In this document: positions 34,520 through 46,400 of the stretch, piece by piece
How positions within the stretch are numbered: the first letter of the stretch is position 1
Layout of the letters: the number at the start of each line of letters is the position of its first letter
NCBI GenBank assembly: GCA_023053575.1
Contig: JAKZAP010000006.1
Span: 20,159,280-20,223,279, forward strand
From: Branchinecta lynchi
Lineage: Eukaryota > Arthropoda > Branchiopoda > Anostraca > Branchinectidae
Direction of reading: 5' to 3'
DNA length: 64,000 bases
Notes under the pieces: generated by a model
The model's database searches: none
Told to the model about the DNA's origin: nothing
What the model saw: the letters and a program-made list of their open reading frames with translations, nothing else
Translations under genes and position numbers: made by a program

Positions 34520-37196
34520 AGGATCCCAAAACGTAAGTGGAGGGATACCTATGACTTCGCAAAAGTTGTCCGTCCGTCTGTCCGTCTGTGCGCACTATAA
34601 CTCTCGAAGGGAATGAGATATTTTGATGAAACTTGGTGTGAGGATTCTTTGGGTCAAGAGTAAGGTCAAGTTCATAGATGGGCTCTGTAGGCCTACATTT
34701 AGGGGTGGGGGAGGGGGTTTAAATTAAGGGGCAAATGAAATATTTTTGAACAGATAATGTGATAGTCGATTATGGGGTAAGAAGACATGCTGAACACGAT
34801 GGTGAAAACCATTTTGTCATCGGACAAGTAGCTCGACCGGAATCCGTCCAAAATCGGAAAGTCCGTTAAAAGTAGTTATTTGAAGTTGATTAGATGTTTG
34901 ATTTGGGGGTAGGAAAACATGCTGAAATCGAAGGTGAAAACCATTGTCTCGCCAGATACGTAGTTCGCCCGGAATCCGGCCAAAACCGGAAAGTTTGTTT
35001 AAAGTTAAAGTTTTATTTGGAGTTGGTTAGATGTTCAATTTAGGGGTAAGAAAATATGGTGAACACTTCTGTGAAAATAATTTTCTACCCGGACAAGTAG
35101 TTCGCCCGGAATCCGGCCGAAACCGTAAAATTATTAAAAGTTAAAGTTTTATTTGTAGTTGATTAGATATCCGATTTAGCGGTAGAAGAGATGCTGAATC
35201 CGTGTATGACAATCATTTTTTACCCTGACATACATTTCGACCGGAAGCCGGCTGGAGCCGGAAAATTTGTTGTAAGTTAAATTTTTATTTGAAGTTGATT
35301 CAGTATTGGGGAAAGAAGATACGCTGAGTTCGTTTTTATGGCACTTGAGCTTTCTCAAGTGCCATATAGCGATTGTATTTTCTGTCCGTCAGTCGGTCTG
35401 TCGGTCCCGGTTTTGCTAGTTCGGGCACTTCCAGATAAGCTAGGACGATGAAACTTGGCAGGCATATCAGGAACTGGACCAGATTAAATTAGAAATGGTC
35501 GCTTCCCCGATCCGACCATCTGGAGGGGAGTGGAGGGAGGGGGAATCCGGAAAAAATAGGAAAAATGAGATATTTTTAGCTTACGAACGGGTGATCGGAT
35601 CTTAATGAAATCCCGCGAGTTCGGCATACTTCCTGATGTCCTAGGGCGATGAAACTTGGCAGGTATGTCAGTGATTCCAACAGATTGACTTGAGAACAGT
35701 CGTTTCCCCGACCCGACCATCGTGGGGGAAGTGGGTGGATGGGGAGTCCGGAATCTAGTGGCGTGCATAACTTTTGAACGGGTGACGGGATTTGAATGAA
35801 ACTTGTCTGGTGAGCTATCGACTCGGACGTTCAGTGTCACGTCCGGGTCTGGTCCGATACCTGTGGGGATGGAGGGGGGGGGGGAAACTCAAGAAACTCT
35901 AAAAGCAGAGGGATTGGGACGAAACTTAATGGATGGAACAAGCATTAGGCCTAGATGAAATTGACGGAGCCAGATGGTTTCGGGGCTCTGTCGGGGGAGT
36001 TGGAGGGGGTTTCCTGGAATTCCGGTAGTCGTGAGTTAGAATAGTTCCAGATGTAAAACGACAAGGAAACTTTGCAGGCATATTAGCGACCCGAATTATC
36101 TTGACTTAAAAACCTGACACAACATACCCCCGGAAACTTCCGTTCCTAGATCCGAGCATTTTTTGGGGAGCAAGAGAAGAGAAAGATGGGAATTGACTTC
36201 CATAAATTGCAAACGAGTGGTCTGATTCGAGTGAAACTTTATGGGTGATACGAATCGATGGCCTCGACATGTAAAACATGCGTTCGAACCATATGCGACC
36301 ACGATTAGGGGAATTGGGGGTGGGGGGGACTTTTGACATGCACAAAAACCAAACGGATGGACCGAATGAGATACAAATTCGACAGTGCCGAGTTTATGCG
36401 GCCTAGATTTGTTATTTGGCGTCCGGGCCGGATTCCGCCAAGGTAGGGGGGGTACTGGAAACTTGCAGATAGGCTAAGCTCCAATTTCAGTAAAACTTGA
36501 TGGACAGGAACAGGGAGTTAAGAGATTGGGCCCGAACCGGCTCCGACAACGTTGGTGGGAGGGGGGGGGGTACCGGAACTTTCCAAAAATGCTCAGATTC
36601 GAGTGAAACTTGATAGATGGTATAAAAGAAGATGCTTTAGGTGGGCGATTTTTATATTCCGAACCAGATTCGGCCACGGTAGGTGGAGATAGAGTGGGTA
36701 CCGGAAATCGTGTAGCACGTCTATGGATCAAACAAATGGATTTATTGGGATGAAAGTTTGAACAGTCATGTGCATTTGCTACAGACAATCGAGACGATGC
36801 CGGAACTGCTCAGAAATTGAGTGAAACTAAATATCCTATTTCTATTTCCGAACCGCATTTTTGGATGGCGGGTGTATTTTGTGACGTTCTCATCTACTTT
36901 CTTGTACAACCTACTCGTACAAGTGCCATATGAGCTCGTAGCTCTTGTTTAGCTTTTTTTTTTCGCCGGACAAGTAGTTCAAAACAGATATGACTTAAAG
37001 GGGTAAACACACATGCTGACTCCATATCTGAACTTGGTTTTCTCAGATGATAAGCTATTTGGCCTTAATCTGTTTCTGAATTTTAATAGTAAAAACGTTC
37101 AAGGAGACTGCCAAAGACTGGATCTGGCAAGACAAGACCCAATTGTCTGGATCAAATATTGAATTTTTGGGATCCCATCGAAACCTTTGGTCTTGT
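34520..37196 (+). repeat. family A repeat, copy A6, itself split by family B
   Basis: Left end AGGATCCCAAAACGTAAGTG. Four regularly spaced units start with a 'gaagttgattagatgtt'-like block at about 34885, 35023, 35158 and 35295 (spacing ~137 bp). The right end is TTTTGGGATCCCATCGAAAC. The interruption is at about 35343-36955. Confidence 0.75.
35343..36955 (+). repeat. family B repeat, copy B1
   Basis: Begins 'tttctcaagtgccatatagc' and ends 'tacaagtgccatatgagctc' before 'gtagctcttgttt', so CAAGTGCCATAT is present at both ends in direct orientation. The interior is units with 'ggacgatgaaacttggcagg', 'gtgaaacttgatagatgg' and G-rich tracts. No ORF of note. Inserted in family A copy A6. Confidence 0.7.
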
Positions 37197-37637
37197 TATT
37201 TGGGATGACTTGCGAAAAGCGCAATTTCGGCAATTGTCGTTTTTGCAGAGCAACTGTATATCAGATACTACAGTAACTGCAAAAACGACTAATTGCAGAT
37301 CCAGTTACCGTGGTAAGAAATACCATGGTAACTACAAAAACACAACTAATAAAATTAGCTGCTTTATGAAGCAGCAAGCAGGTAGACGTGACACTGAGAA
37401 TCCTTTCTAGTGAAGAATGGTGAGGGCGTAAGCCTGATGGTGTATTCATTGAGGCTCTATGTGAAATTTATTTTCAGACATTCGAAATTGCGAAATTGAC
37501 AAAAAAAAGACTAGACGGCTTTCCGCGAGCTTTGGGTTGTGGGTCGAGTGTGTGGCACACAATTCTGTCTCCGTGACAAAGACTCGGAAATGTATGGGAT
37601 ACATGCCGCGGAATACACCTTTATTTAGGGTCACCTT

Positions 37638-39062
37638 TTTGGGATCCCAAAACGTAAGTGGAGGGGTAGCTCTGACATCGCAAAATCTGTCTGTCTGTCC
37701 GCACAATAACTCTCGAGGGGATTGAGATATTTTGATGAAACTTGGTGGGAGGATCCTTTGGGTCAAAGTACAGGTCAAGTTCGAAGATGGGCTCTGTAGC
37801 CCTATATCTGACGGTGGGGGAGGGGTTTCCAATTAAGGGGCACAAATTTTTCTTTGAAAGCTATTGACATAGTTGATTTAGGGGTAAGGAGACATGCTGA
37901 ATTCGAATATGGAATTTATTTTCTCGTCCGACAAATAGTTCACCGGAATCCGGCGAAAACCGGAAAATGTGAAAGTTTAATATGAAGTTGATTAGAGGAT
38001 CGATTTAGGTGCAAGGAGACGTGATGAATCCGAATATGAAATTTATTTTCTCGTCGGACAATTAGCTCGTCCGAAATCCGGCCAAAACCGGAGAATTTGT
38101 TAAAAGTAAATAATATAATAATAATAATAATATAACTGCAGTAAAAAAGGCTTTCGCCTCTGTTAATTTCTCGAGACACTGTGTACACTAAATTCAGTTT
38201 CAGCTAGGTGTCGATTCGCGCCTGATTTAAACTGATTGATATTTTCGGCATTTATGACATTTTCGGGGAGATTATTCCAGTATTCCACTATCCTGTTTTT
38301 GAAGCTCCATTTTCCAATGTCTTTTCGGAATTTCTCACCACGAATTTTCAAGCCGTGTCCTCTGAGACCGTTGTGATTGAAAGTGAGGACATCATCAGGC
38401 CTTATGTTATCATAGTAACTATGACAAATCTTAAAAGTTTCAATCAAATCGCCTCGGAGAAATCTATAAGATAAACTGGGTAATCGTAATTTTTTAAGTC
38501 GATCGTAAAGGTTTTATTAAAATTTGATAGGATGTTCGTTTGCGGGTATGAAGACATGCTGAATTCTCATATGACATCATTTTCTCACCGGACGTATAGA
38601 TCGCTCGGAATTCGGCTGAAACGGAAAAATTTGTTAAAAGTAAAAGTTTAATCTGAAGTTGATTAGAATTGCATGAATTCGAACATGCTGAATCCGTTTT
38701 TGCGCTTTATTTTTTTTTTTCAGATAAGTAGTTTCTCCGGAATCCGGCCGAAACTGGAAGTTGGGCAGAAGTAAGTAAGGCAGGAGATACGACGTAGGCT
38801 ATAGGGTAAACCTTGAATGTTTGACAGCGCAAAACGGATATCTGAATATATCTGAACTTGATGAAATTCAGCTGGCGTATCCGATTTGCACTGTCAAATA
38901 CGAACTTGGTCTTCTCCGATTATTACCATTGGCCTTAACCTCTTTGTAAATTTTAAAAGTAAAAATGTTTAAGAAGTCTGTTGAAGACCGAATATCTACA
39001 AGACCGAATTGTCGGGAGCAAATATTAAACTTTGGGATCCCATCGAAACCTTTGGTCTTGTT
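37638..39062 (+). repeat. family A repeat, copy A7
   Basis: Left end GGGATCCCAAAACGTAAGTG at ~37641; 'ttttgatgaaacttggtggg'; internal units with 'ccggaatccgg'; right end CTTTGGGATCCCATCGAAAC. A LINE remnant interrupts it at ~38098-38515. Confidence 0.75.
38098..38515 (-). mobile_element. LINE ORF2 C-terminal remnant
   Basis: The minus-strand frame 38163-38447 reads LIETFKICHSYY, LRGHGLKIRGEKFRKDIG and EYWNNLPENVINAENINQFK, the usual end of a Jockey/CR1-type ORF2. The 3' end on that strand has an (ATT)n-type tail at 38105-38135. It is inserted in family A, so younger than that copy. Confidence 0.75.
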
Positions 39063-39729
39063 TATATTTGACGGTGCGAAACGGATAAGTCAGCAGCATT
39101 TTATTAGAGCTATATTTTGGCCCCTGTTGGCAAGTAGGCATGGGTACTGTTCCTATTTTCTGTTTCAGTTTCTGTTTTTTTTTCTCCTGTTTTGCTGTTT
39201 TCTGTTTCAGGGACCCAAAATAAACTGAATAGCTGTTTTGAAGCCAGCTGTTTTTTTTTTCTCACCTGTTCTGTTCCGTTTTGGTGTATCTTCTTTTGCC
39301 CTTTTCCTGTTTTTTTTTTACCTGTTTAAACAGCCAAATCTGTTTTTTGGGGGCAACCCGCCTTATCAGTACAACACATCTTTTAACTCAAGATTTCCAT
39401 CATTTCAAAATGCCACATTCCAAAAGAGGCCAATTTGTCAACCTTACCAGTGACCCACGCGAATTGTGGATGCGATGACGGCTATCAAAAATAGTGAGCA
39501 AAAATCAAGCAATAGTACGAACAACAGCAAAAAATCGGAACTTCAGATACTGTAAATATTTATTGAGCTCAAGCTGACAGCGAATTGCATTTGACTGAGC
39601 TAAATTGATACGTAGTCAGCTAAGTCCGCAGCTTTCCGACCCTTCGTGGCAGAATCAGTCTTCGGGTCCAATATGAACAAGTGCGCAAGCGCTCAAACTT
39701 GATGTGTAAAAGTAAAACGTATATCTTAT

Positions 39730-40130
39730 CAGAGATGGGCGAATCCGATCATGAAAGGGTTCGAATCCGAATCCAGGGCCAGGTACGAATCCGAGTCCGA
39801 ATCCGAATCCACCATTTCATGCTGAGGATTCGAATCCGACCTTAACAAAAATTAAATCATGTTCATAGGTTATAGTTTAAAAATCAGAGGTGAGAAAAAC
39901 ACTAATATTTCAGGTAACCAGATAATGTGATAGATTACTTAACATATTTGGTGGTGGACACCAAACAATTTGATTACTAAAGCCCACTGTGTAAAATAGA
40001 AATTTGAGCGGATTCATAAGATTTAGGGTTTGTAATCTGAGTCCGAATCCGAATCCAGCCTGAGAAGCAGAAGATTCTAATCCGACCAAAAGGACGAATC
40101 CGAATCCGGATTCGGATTCTCCCATCTCTG
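39730..40130. mobile_element. hAT-like MITE, nested (401 bp)
   Basis: Flanks TATCTTAT and TATCATAT match at 7 of 8. Terminal inverted repeats CAGAGATGGGCGAATCCGA and, reversed, CAGAGATGGGAGAATCCGA. The subterminal regions are runs of 'aatccgaatccga' hexamers. Confidence 0.8.
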
Positions 40131-40164
40131 TATCATATATTGTGTAGAACAGCCTAATAACCAT

Positions 40165-40640
40165 TCCCCCTTGACGTTTAATTCATTGGTCAATATGGGC
40201 CCAGTTGTCAGCCGAAAGATACATCAAGATGGGTCTTGGGGTGGGTCCAAAGATCCATCTGGACAATGATGTTCACGCATTCCAAATTTCCACCTTAGTA
40301 CCAGGCATGCTTAGCAAGTTTGCGAATTTGGTCAGGCGATTTACTCTGGGCAATCCGGGCTCAGTTGCACATAATTCACAAAAGGGTCGTAAGCCTTTAA
40401 AATTTAACTGAAAAGCCAACTAATTTGTGTGTCATTTAACTAAACATACTGAATTATTGGGATTCTACAAAGGGAATTTTTAATTTTCCACCCCAAGGCC
40501 CACAAGTACACCAAGTTTCAAATTAGTATCTGTCATGGTTCACGAAATAAGAATGCCAAAATAAAACGGTGACAACCGAGAACGAAAAACCGGCTATCGC
40601 GGCCGCAAGGGTCGAGTGTTCATAAATGAACTTTCCACTA
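40165..40640 (+). repeat. family C repeat, copy C2
   Basis: 'ggtcaatatgggcccagttg', 'acaccaagtttcaaattagt' and the tail 'aaaacggtgacaaccgag' through 'gaactttccactaaaac' match copy C1 at 7728-8582. Confidence 0.6.
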
Positions 40641-41047
40641 AAACCGAACATGTGATCACCAAGAAGGGCTCACACGACTTATTATCTGTTCAGTGAAGTT
40701 AAATGTGATTTCAAAAGACTAGTACTTTCAACTTCAAAAAGGCTAGAAAGGCTGAAATTAGCTTAGCGACATCACAGCATCCGCACCGATTCATGATTTA
40801 AACAAACGATAACTTGAATCCCTGACAGTATTTTTGGCACAACCTCAGTTCTATACGGAAAAGTTGAGATTTTTCAACTTGATGATGAAAGTGAAACTCC
40901 GTTTCACAGATTTTTGCAGAATAGTAGACTCACATTCGGCCGAGAAATCCGCGCGTTTTGAGCCTTGTATGACCATGCTCAAAAGAAACCACCGAGGAAA
41001 AGCTATTCGGTATTCTGATTGAACATGCATCTCTCGCGACCCTCCCC

Positions 41048-42496
41048 TCACAAAAACAAGAGCTGTAAGCTCATATGGCACTTGCAAGCATATGTAGTAA
41101 GAAATACCCCAGCAAGAAAAAATTAAGGGGGCTGAAAACTCAACCTATGGTTTCACTTTGAATATAAAAATAGGAGACAGAAAGCAAAAGGAAACAAGAA
41201 GGAAAACAAAAACCTGGAAGGCTGGGTCAGATGGAAGTATTCGGTTAAGATGCGCCAAACTTGCAAGGCTGGGTCTGAGATTCGAAGTGACGGTCAAAAG
41301 TTTTTTTTCCCTTTTCGGTTAAGATGTGCACTTTAAGGGTGCTAAAAATTAATCTCTAAGCAAAACCCTTGAGGCAAAAAGGTTCATGTACTCAAAAGTA
41401 AATTCTGCTTAAAAGTATTTTTTGTATTTTGCGGTTAAGATTAGTTCTTTAAGGAATGGTCGGATCGGAGAAGTGACGATGTCAAGGTTCTAATGCTCCA
41501 GCAAAGTTTTATCGTCCTATCACATCTGGGAGTACATTAACTCACGATCACCGGAATTCCGGACACCCCCCTACAGCCCCCCCCCCCCCCCCCTCGGTAC
41601 CCGAATCCGATCCAATTCTGTCACTGATGCACCTAGGACTTGTGCCTGTACGTCCCACCAAGTTTGATCCTGATCGCTCCACTCTATGCGTATCACAAGA
41701 TTTCCGGCTCTACCCTCCACCTCCCCCCCCCCCCCAGTTCATTGGATTCGGTCCACACTTGAAATGGGACATCTGTGACATGAGTTCTTTCAAGATATCA
41801 AGTTTCATTAAGATCCGATAACCCGTTCGAAAGTTATGCATGCCACTAATTTTCGGATTCCGCCGTCTCCCCCTCCCCCCACGACGGTCGGATCGGGCGA
41901 GTGACTGTTTCCAAGTTAATCTGGTCGGGTCTCTGATACGCCTGCCAAGTTTTATCGTCTTAGCCCACCTGGAAGTATATCAACTACGGATCGCCGGAAC
42001 CCCCCTCCAACTCCCCTCACAGTGTCCAAATCCGGTCCAGTTTTGTCAGTTATTTATCTAGAGCTTGTGCTAGTTCTTCCCATCAAATTTCATCCAGATC
42101 GCTCCACTCCGAGAGTTTCACACGATTTCCGGCTCCCCCTCCGACTCCCCCTCAGATTCATCGGATCCGGTCCGGACTTGAGATGAGACATCTGAGACAC
42201 GAGGTCTTCCCAGGTATCAAGTTTCATTAAGATCCGATCACCCATTCGAAAGTTACGCATGTCCCTATTTTCTGGATTCCGCAACCTCCCCCTCCCCCCA
42301 CGATGGTCGGATCGGGCAAGTGACTATTTCCAAGTTAGTTTGGTCGGATCCCTAATATGTCTGCCAAGTTTCATCGTCCTAGCGTATCTGGAAGTACCCC
42401 AACTCGCAAACACCGGACTAACCGACCGACCGACCGACAGACCGACGGAAAAGTGATCGGTATATCGCACTTGGCCGGAAGGCAAGTGCCATAAAA
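41048..42496 (-). repeat. family B repeat, copy B2
   Basis: Reverse copy: starts 'aacaagagctgtaagctcat' with ATGGCACTTG and ends 'ggcaagtgccataaa' after a 'gaccgaccgaccgacagacc' run. Internal units with 'atcaagtttcattaagatcc' and 'gccaagtttcatcgtcctag' alternate with C-rich tracts. Confidence 0.7.
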
Positions 42497-43139
42497 AAAG
42501 ACCATCATCACCAACCACCGTCACGAAGTGAAGCTTGCTTAACTTTGAGTTTGTATGATCCGTAAACTTTAGATTATTACCGATCACTGTCACAAACAAT
42601 CCAAGTGGAAAGGTAGGCTATGCAAAAATTTCTTGTCAAGGCAAACGAAACTTCCATGGCTCATTTTCGATCGGGAAAAAGTGTAATTCATTGATAAAGC
42701 AACTGGAATTCTGGACCAAGATATTTCTTGTTCTATGATAAGAACTGGAAGAAAGGCATCTGTGCGGTGCAAGGAAGAACTATTTAAGATACTTCTTGGT
42801 ACAGGGCAAACTATACGTGAACTCTGCTATAAAAATAATAAAAAATAAGGGAAATCAAATAATAAAAAAACACCTGTTTTAAACAGCCGGTTCTGTTTTT
42901 TTTTCGCCTGCTGTCTTTCTGTTTCTGTTCTTATGCGACCTGTTTCTGCCTGTTCCTGTTTGAATGCAAAAACAGAACAATGCCCATGCCTATTGGCAAC
43001 GGTCCTCTTCAAGCTCAAGCTGTAAAATAACTCTAAGGAGGCCGAAATATAGCTCTAATAAAATGTAGCTGACTTATCCGTTTGCACCGTCAAATATGAT
43101 TCGCGGTCAGCTTGGCTGAAGGAATATCTGTCAGCTTTT

Positions 43140-43428
43140 TCGTTGCCTGGTAGCCTCTCTAGAAAGATACGTGAAAGAGAATGCGAACGAGTATATCTGT
43201 AACTTCATTTGATCTTTCTTTTCTCCACAAAAACTAAGTTCCGCTGAGTTGAGTATATGACAAAAGTAATCGGCACAGTGACCTTATTGAATAAATTAGC
43301 AACGAAACCTGCTCGTTTCGGCGCAGTCTTTTTTGTGGAACACGTTTATAACTTACGGCCACACATTTTAAGCTCTTAAAACTTGGGGACTGTTCCAGTC
43401 AAGGTGTCTTCTTGACGCGTGGACGAGA
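43140..43428 (+). promoter_or_regulatory. 5' flank of carboxypeptidase gene
   Basis: Unique-looking DNA before the start codon. A TTTATAA at about 43345 lies ~80 bp upstream of the ATG and could be a TATA-like element. Weak. Confidence 0.3.
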
Positions 43429-46400
43429 ATGAAACTTCATCTTGTGTCATTTTGCTTTCTTTGTGTTTTGAGCTCATGGGTGAATGCGAATTCGGTATTA
43501 GCTGACGACAATGATGAGGATGTTGTTGCCGATTTCACCGGATACAGGGTAAGATAATTTTATTTTATGTTAAAGGACCTCTCGCGCGTTGACTCACAGC
43601 GAAAACAGGGAAAAATCCCCATAACCATTTTTCTGATGGAAAAACTTCTCGCAGACAACCGTATACAGCGTGATACACACGCTCCACTTGTCGAAATTAT
43701 GTCATAGCCATACATTGACGGAGAAGTTCAAAATTCAAGATGCAAGTGCTACCCTTTTGGATGTTTCTTCGTCGCTTTCAAAAATCATGGACGACAGGGC
43801 CCAACCAGCGCACGACGTCGTCCACTGTTTCCTGACCGAAGATTAAAAATTAAGTGTTTTTTTCTGTGTTTGTGTTTGTATGTGTTTTGTTTATTTTCTT
43901 CATTTACTCCGCCTTTCCAAAATGGCGGGTCATTAATAAATTACTTACTTACTTACATCGGAGGTAGCAGAACTCGGCAAGTGAGATAGTCAGCGTGGTT
44001 TTGTCGAGGGTTTTGTTAGAGGGGTACCAAGTTGGGGTCTCCGGGTTTAGAAATATATGGAGTGATTATAGAACTATGTTGCGTTAGTATTATAGGTAAG
44101 ACAGGGCCTTTAATCTTATTTGTATTTTGCCCGATTTTCAGTTTCGCCGCGCGGCCGGGCTTTGGCGGACTTGAGCTTGCCGACCACACGCGTCAAAACA
44201 CTCGGTAGTGGCTTAATTTACACTGGCCTACTGAGTGTTCAGCATGTGGCAGAGGTATTTCCTTTTACACCAAGACTGCTAGCACATGACCACGCACTTT
44301 CGTTCGCGGATCGCACGATATTACCGACCATTGTGCTCTGATTACCACCTTTGCTAGTTAGAAGCTGTGAACATTAGGGTGGCGAACCGCGCAGGACCTG
44401 CTCTACTTTTAAGAAATAGGCTACTGGTAAGTCCCTACTTCTTGCCGAAGTGCTCGATTGACCCGTTCCTAAAGAAAAGATCGATTCTTACTTCAAGCTG
44501 TCGAATCTTTTCTGGACGGCGAGCTTTAGCTTTTCGGAAAGGAGAACACGTCTTATAATACTGCGAAAGAGACAGTAACCGCTTCCGCTTTTGAAACTAC
44601 TCGAGGCTAACAACGACAAATCAAGGAGTTCTTTGCAGATACAGGGACCTATCCCTCTTCAGCTTCTGTCTCATAGCAGGACCTATCCCTATTGTCGCCT
44701 TAACTAACTATAACTCTGGAAATCCCCCTCCCCCCCCCCCCCCCCCATGCCCTATATTTTCTAGGCTATTATTTGAGTTGTACTGGGAGTACTCAATTTT
44801 CAGGTTTTGCGATTCCAAGTAAAGTCCTTGGGAGAATCAAAATCTCTGTTGGAGCTCGAGGAGGAGGAGGGCATTCAGTTATGGTCTGATCCTAAATTCG
44901 TTCCTGGAGAGGAGACCTCGACTGAGCCAAAGACCGAAGCAGTGGACGTTATGGTTGCTCCAGAGGGAGAGAAGAGACTAAACGATTTCCTTGAGGAGAT
45001 GGGTGAAAAGAAAATGAAGTATCGAGTGCTGATCCCCGATATACAGGTAAAAATGCGCCTTCAAGGACCTCCTGCAGTGTCATATTTGTACGTGAGACCA
45101 GTTGCAAATGTGGTGTGATGAGGATTTCGATGTGAATGTACAGACGCTAATAATTAACAATAAAACAATGACAAAGCGTTTTTACAAATTAGGCATCACA
45201 AATCCAACCCAATTGCCAATTTAGCAACCCATCGCGAAACTGCACTTTATTTATTTATAGTAAAAGACACACATTACTGATTGATTTATTTATTTGTGAC
45301 CCGCTTTTTGTATAACAGCGGAGTATGAGTAAAATACACATATTAAAACACTAAACAAAACAATGTGCATAAACATGACTACATTATTTATACTGTGTGC
45401 TCGCTAGTTTACTATCCCCCAAGGACCATCAGATTAGTAGTCGTTTAATCAGTGGCGTCTTCCTGCAAACGGTTTATCTGAAACGAAGTTTGTTTCGTTT
45501 GCTCTTTAAGCCCGAGCCCTTAGGCTATCCTTGGTGGCGTCTAGCTGCGGAGAAATATGCAACTCTTCGGGGATACATGAGGATCGTATGTCTGTCCGTT
45601 TGGATTCTCACGTACTATATTCTTCACTTTCGTATATTCTGGATACAAATACAACGTAGGCAAACCCATTCACTTCTTATATAATATATATTGTGCGAAC
45701 TCCCAAAGCTGGAACTGTTTTGTTTCCGATTCTTGATTTCCGGGGTTCAGTCAAGATTTTAGAGATTTTGAAAGCCTTCGTGCATTAGAAGAAGTGCACT
45801 CGCTTTTTAATCATGCTTCTAACGATTCAGATTCCCTAACGACGTTTGCACTTTCATCAGTTCCGGACGGCAAAATAGCGACCAAGTTTATCCCATATCC
45901 AAGTTTTGTCAGCTACGAAGTTGCGCATGTCACGGTTGACAGTATCGCCTACTCTCGCTTTAGATCGGTGTATAGTTGGTGTAATGCTATGGTTGACGTT
46001 GTTTGACTGGAATAACTACAAATAAAATCATCCGGCTGCGGACTGCTGGCGTGGCTTCATGACGTGACAGACCCACATTTGGTCTAGTATGGCACTCGTT
46101 CAATTATTCGGTATTACAGTAGATGGATTGGAAGCTGGTTTATGTTTCTAATTTTATATTAAACTTATTATTAGAGAGGCACGCGCTTTCATTATGTTTT
46201 ATTGTAATAGTGTCATACAAGAACTGTCTTTAACGAAGTTTCCTTTGTCTTCAGTGCTTGTCGTACAGGTGATAGGTTCCGTCAAGGTATCCAGAAACGA
46301 GTAAATCTTAGAACCTGCACAACGTCATCTTTATCACCAGATGTGACTTCAGGACAGAAGAGGTATCCAGTGTAGGAATTTCTTTCAGGCGGAAATCGAC

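Larger units (their letters stand above)
34271..37346. mobile_element. family D MITE, copy D3, split by a nested family A repeat
   Basis: TA at 34269-34270 and at 37347-37348. The left half (to ~34520) and right half (from ~37197) join to the same block order as the copy at 2382-2770; everything between is family A plus family B. Termini GTTGCTTTCGCAG and CTACAAAAACACAAC. Confidence 0.7.
39134..42992. mobile_element. DNA element with TAGGCATGGG ends and TTGGCAA target duplication
   Basis: TTGGCAA lies at 39127-39133 and 42993-42999. Termini TAGGCATGGGTACTGTTC and, reversed, TAGGCATGGGCATTGTTC, followed on both sides by T-rich 'tgtttctgtt' arms. Inside are other repeats (39730-40130, 40165-40640, 41048-42496) and no transposase ORF. 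hAT-like by duplication length; family uncertain. Confidence 0.7.
39063..43125. mobile_element. family F element, copy F2, split by a 3.9-kb insertion
   Basis: Left part 'tatttgacggtgcgaaacgg' with 'agagctatattttggcccc' and right part 'gaaatatagctctaataaaa' with 'ccgtttgcaccgtcaaatat' are the two inverted halves of a family F element, followed by 'gcggtcagcttggctgaagg'. The insertion occupies 39134-42992. Confidence 0.65.
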
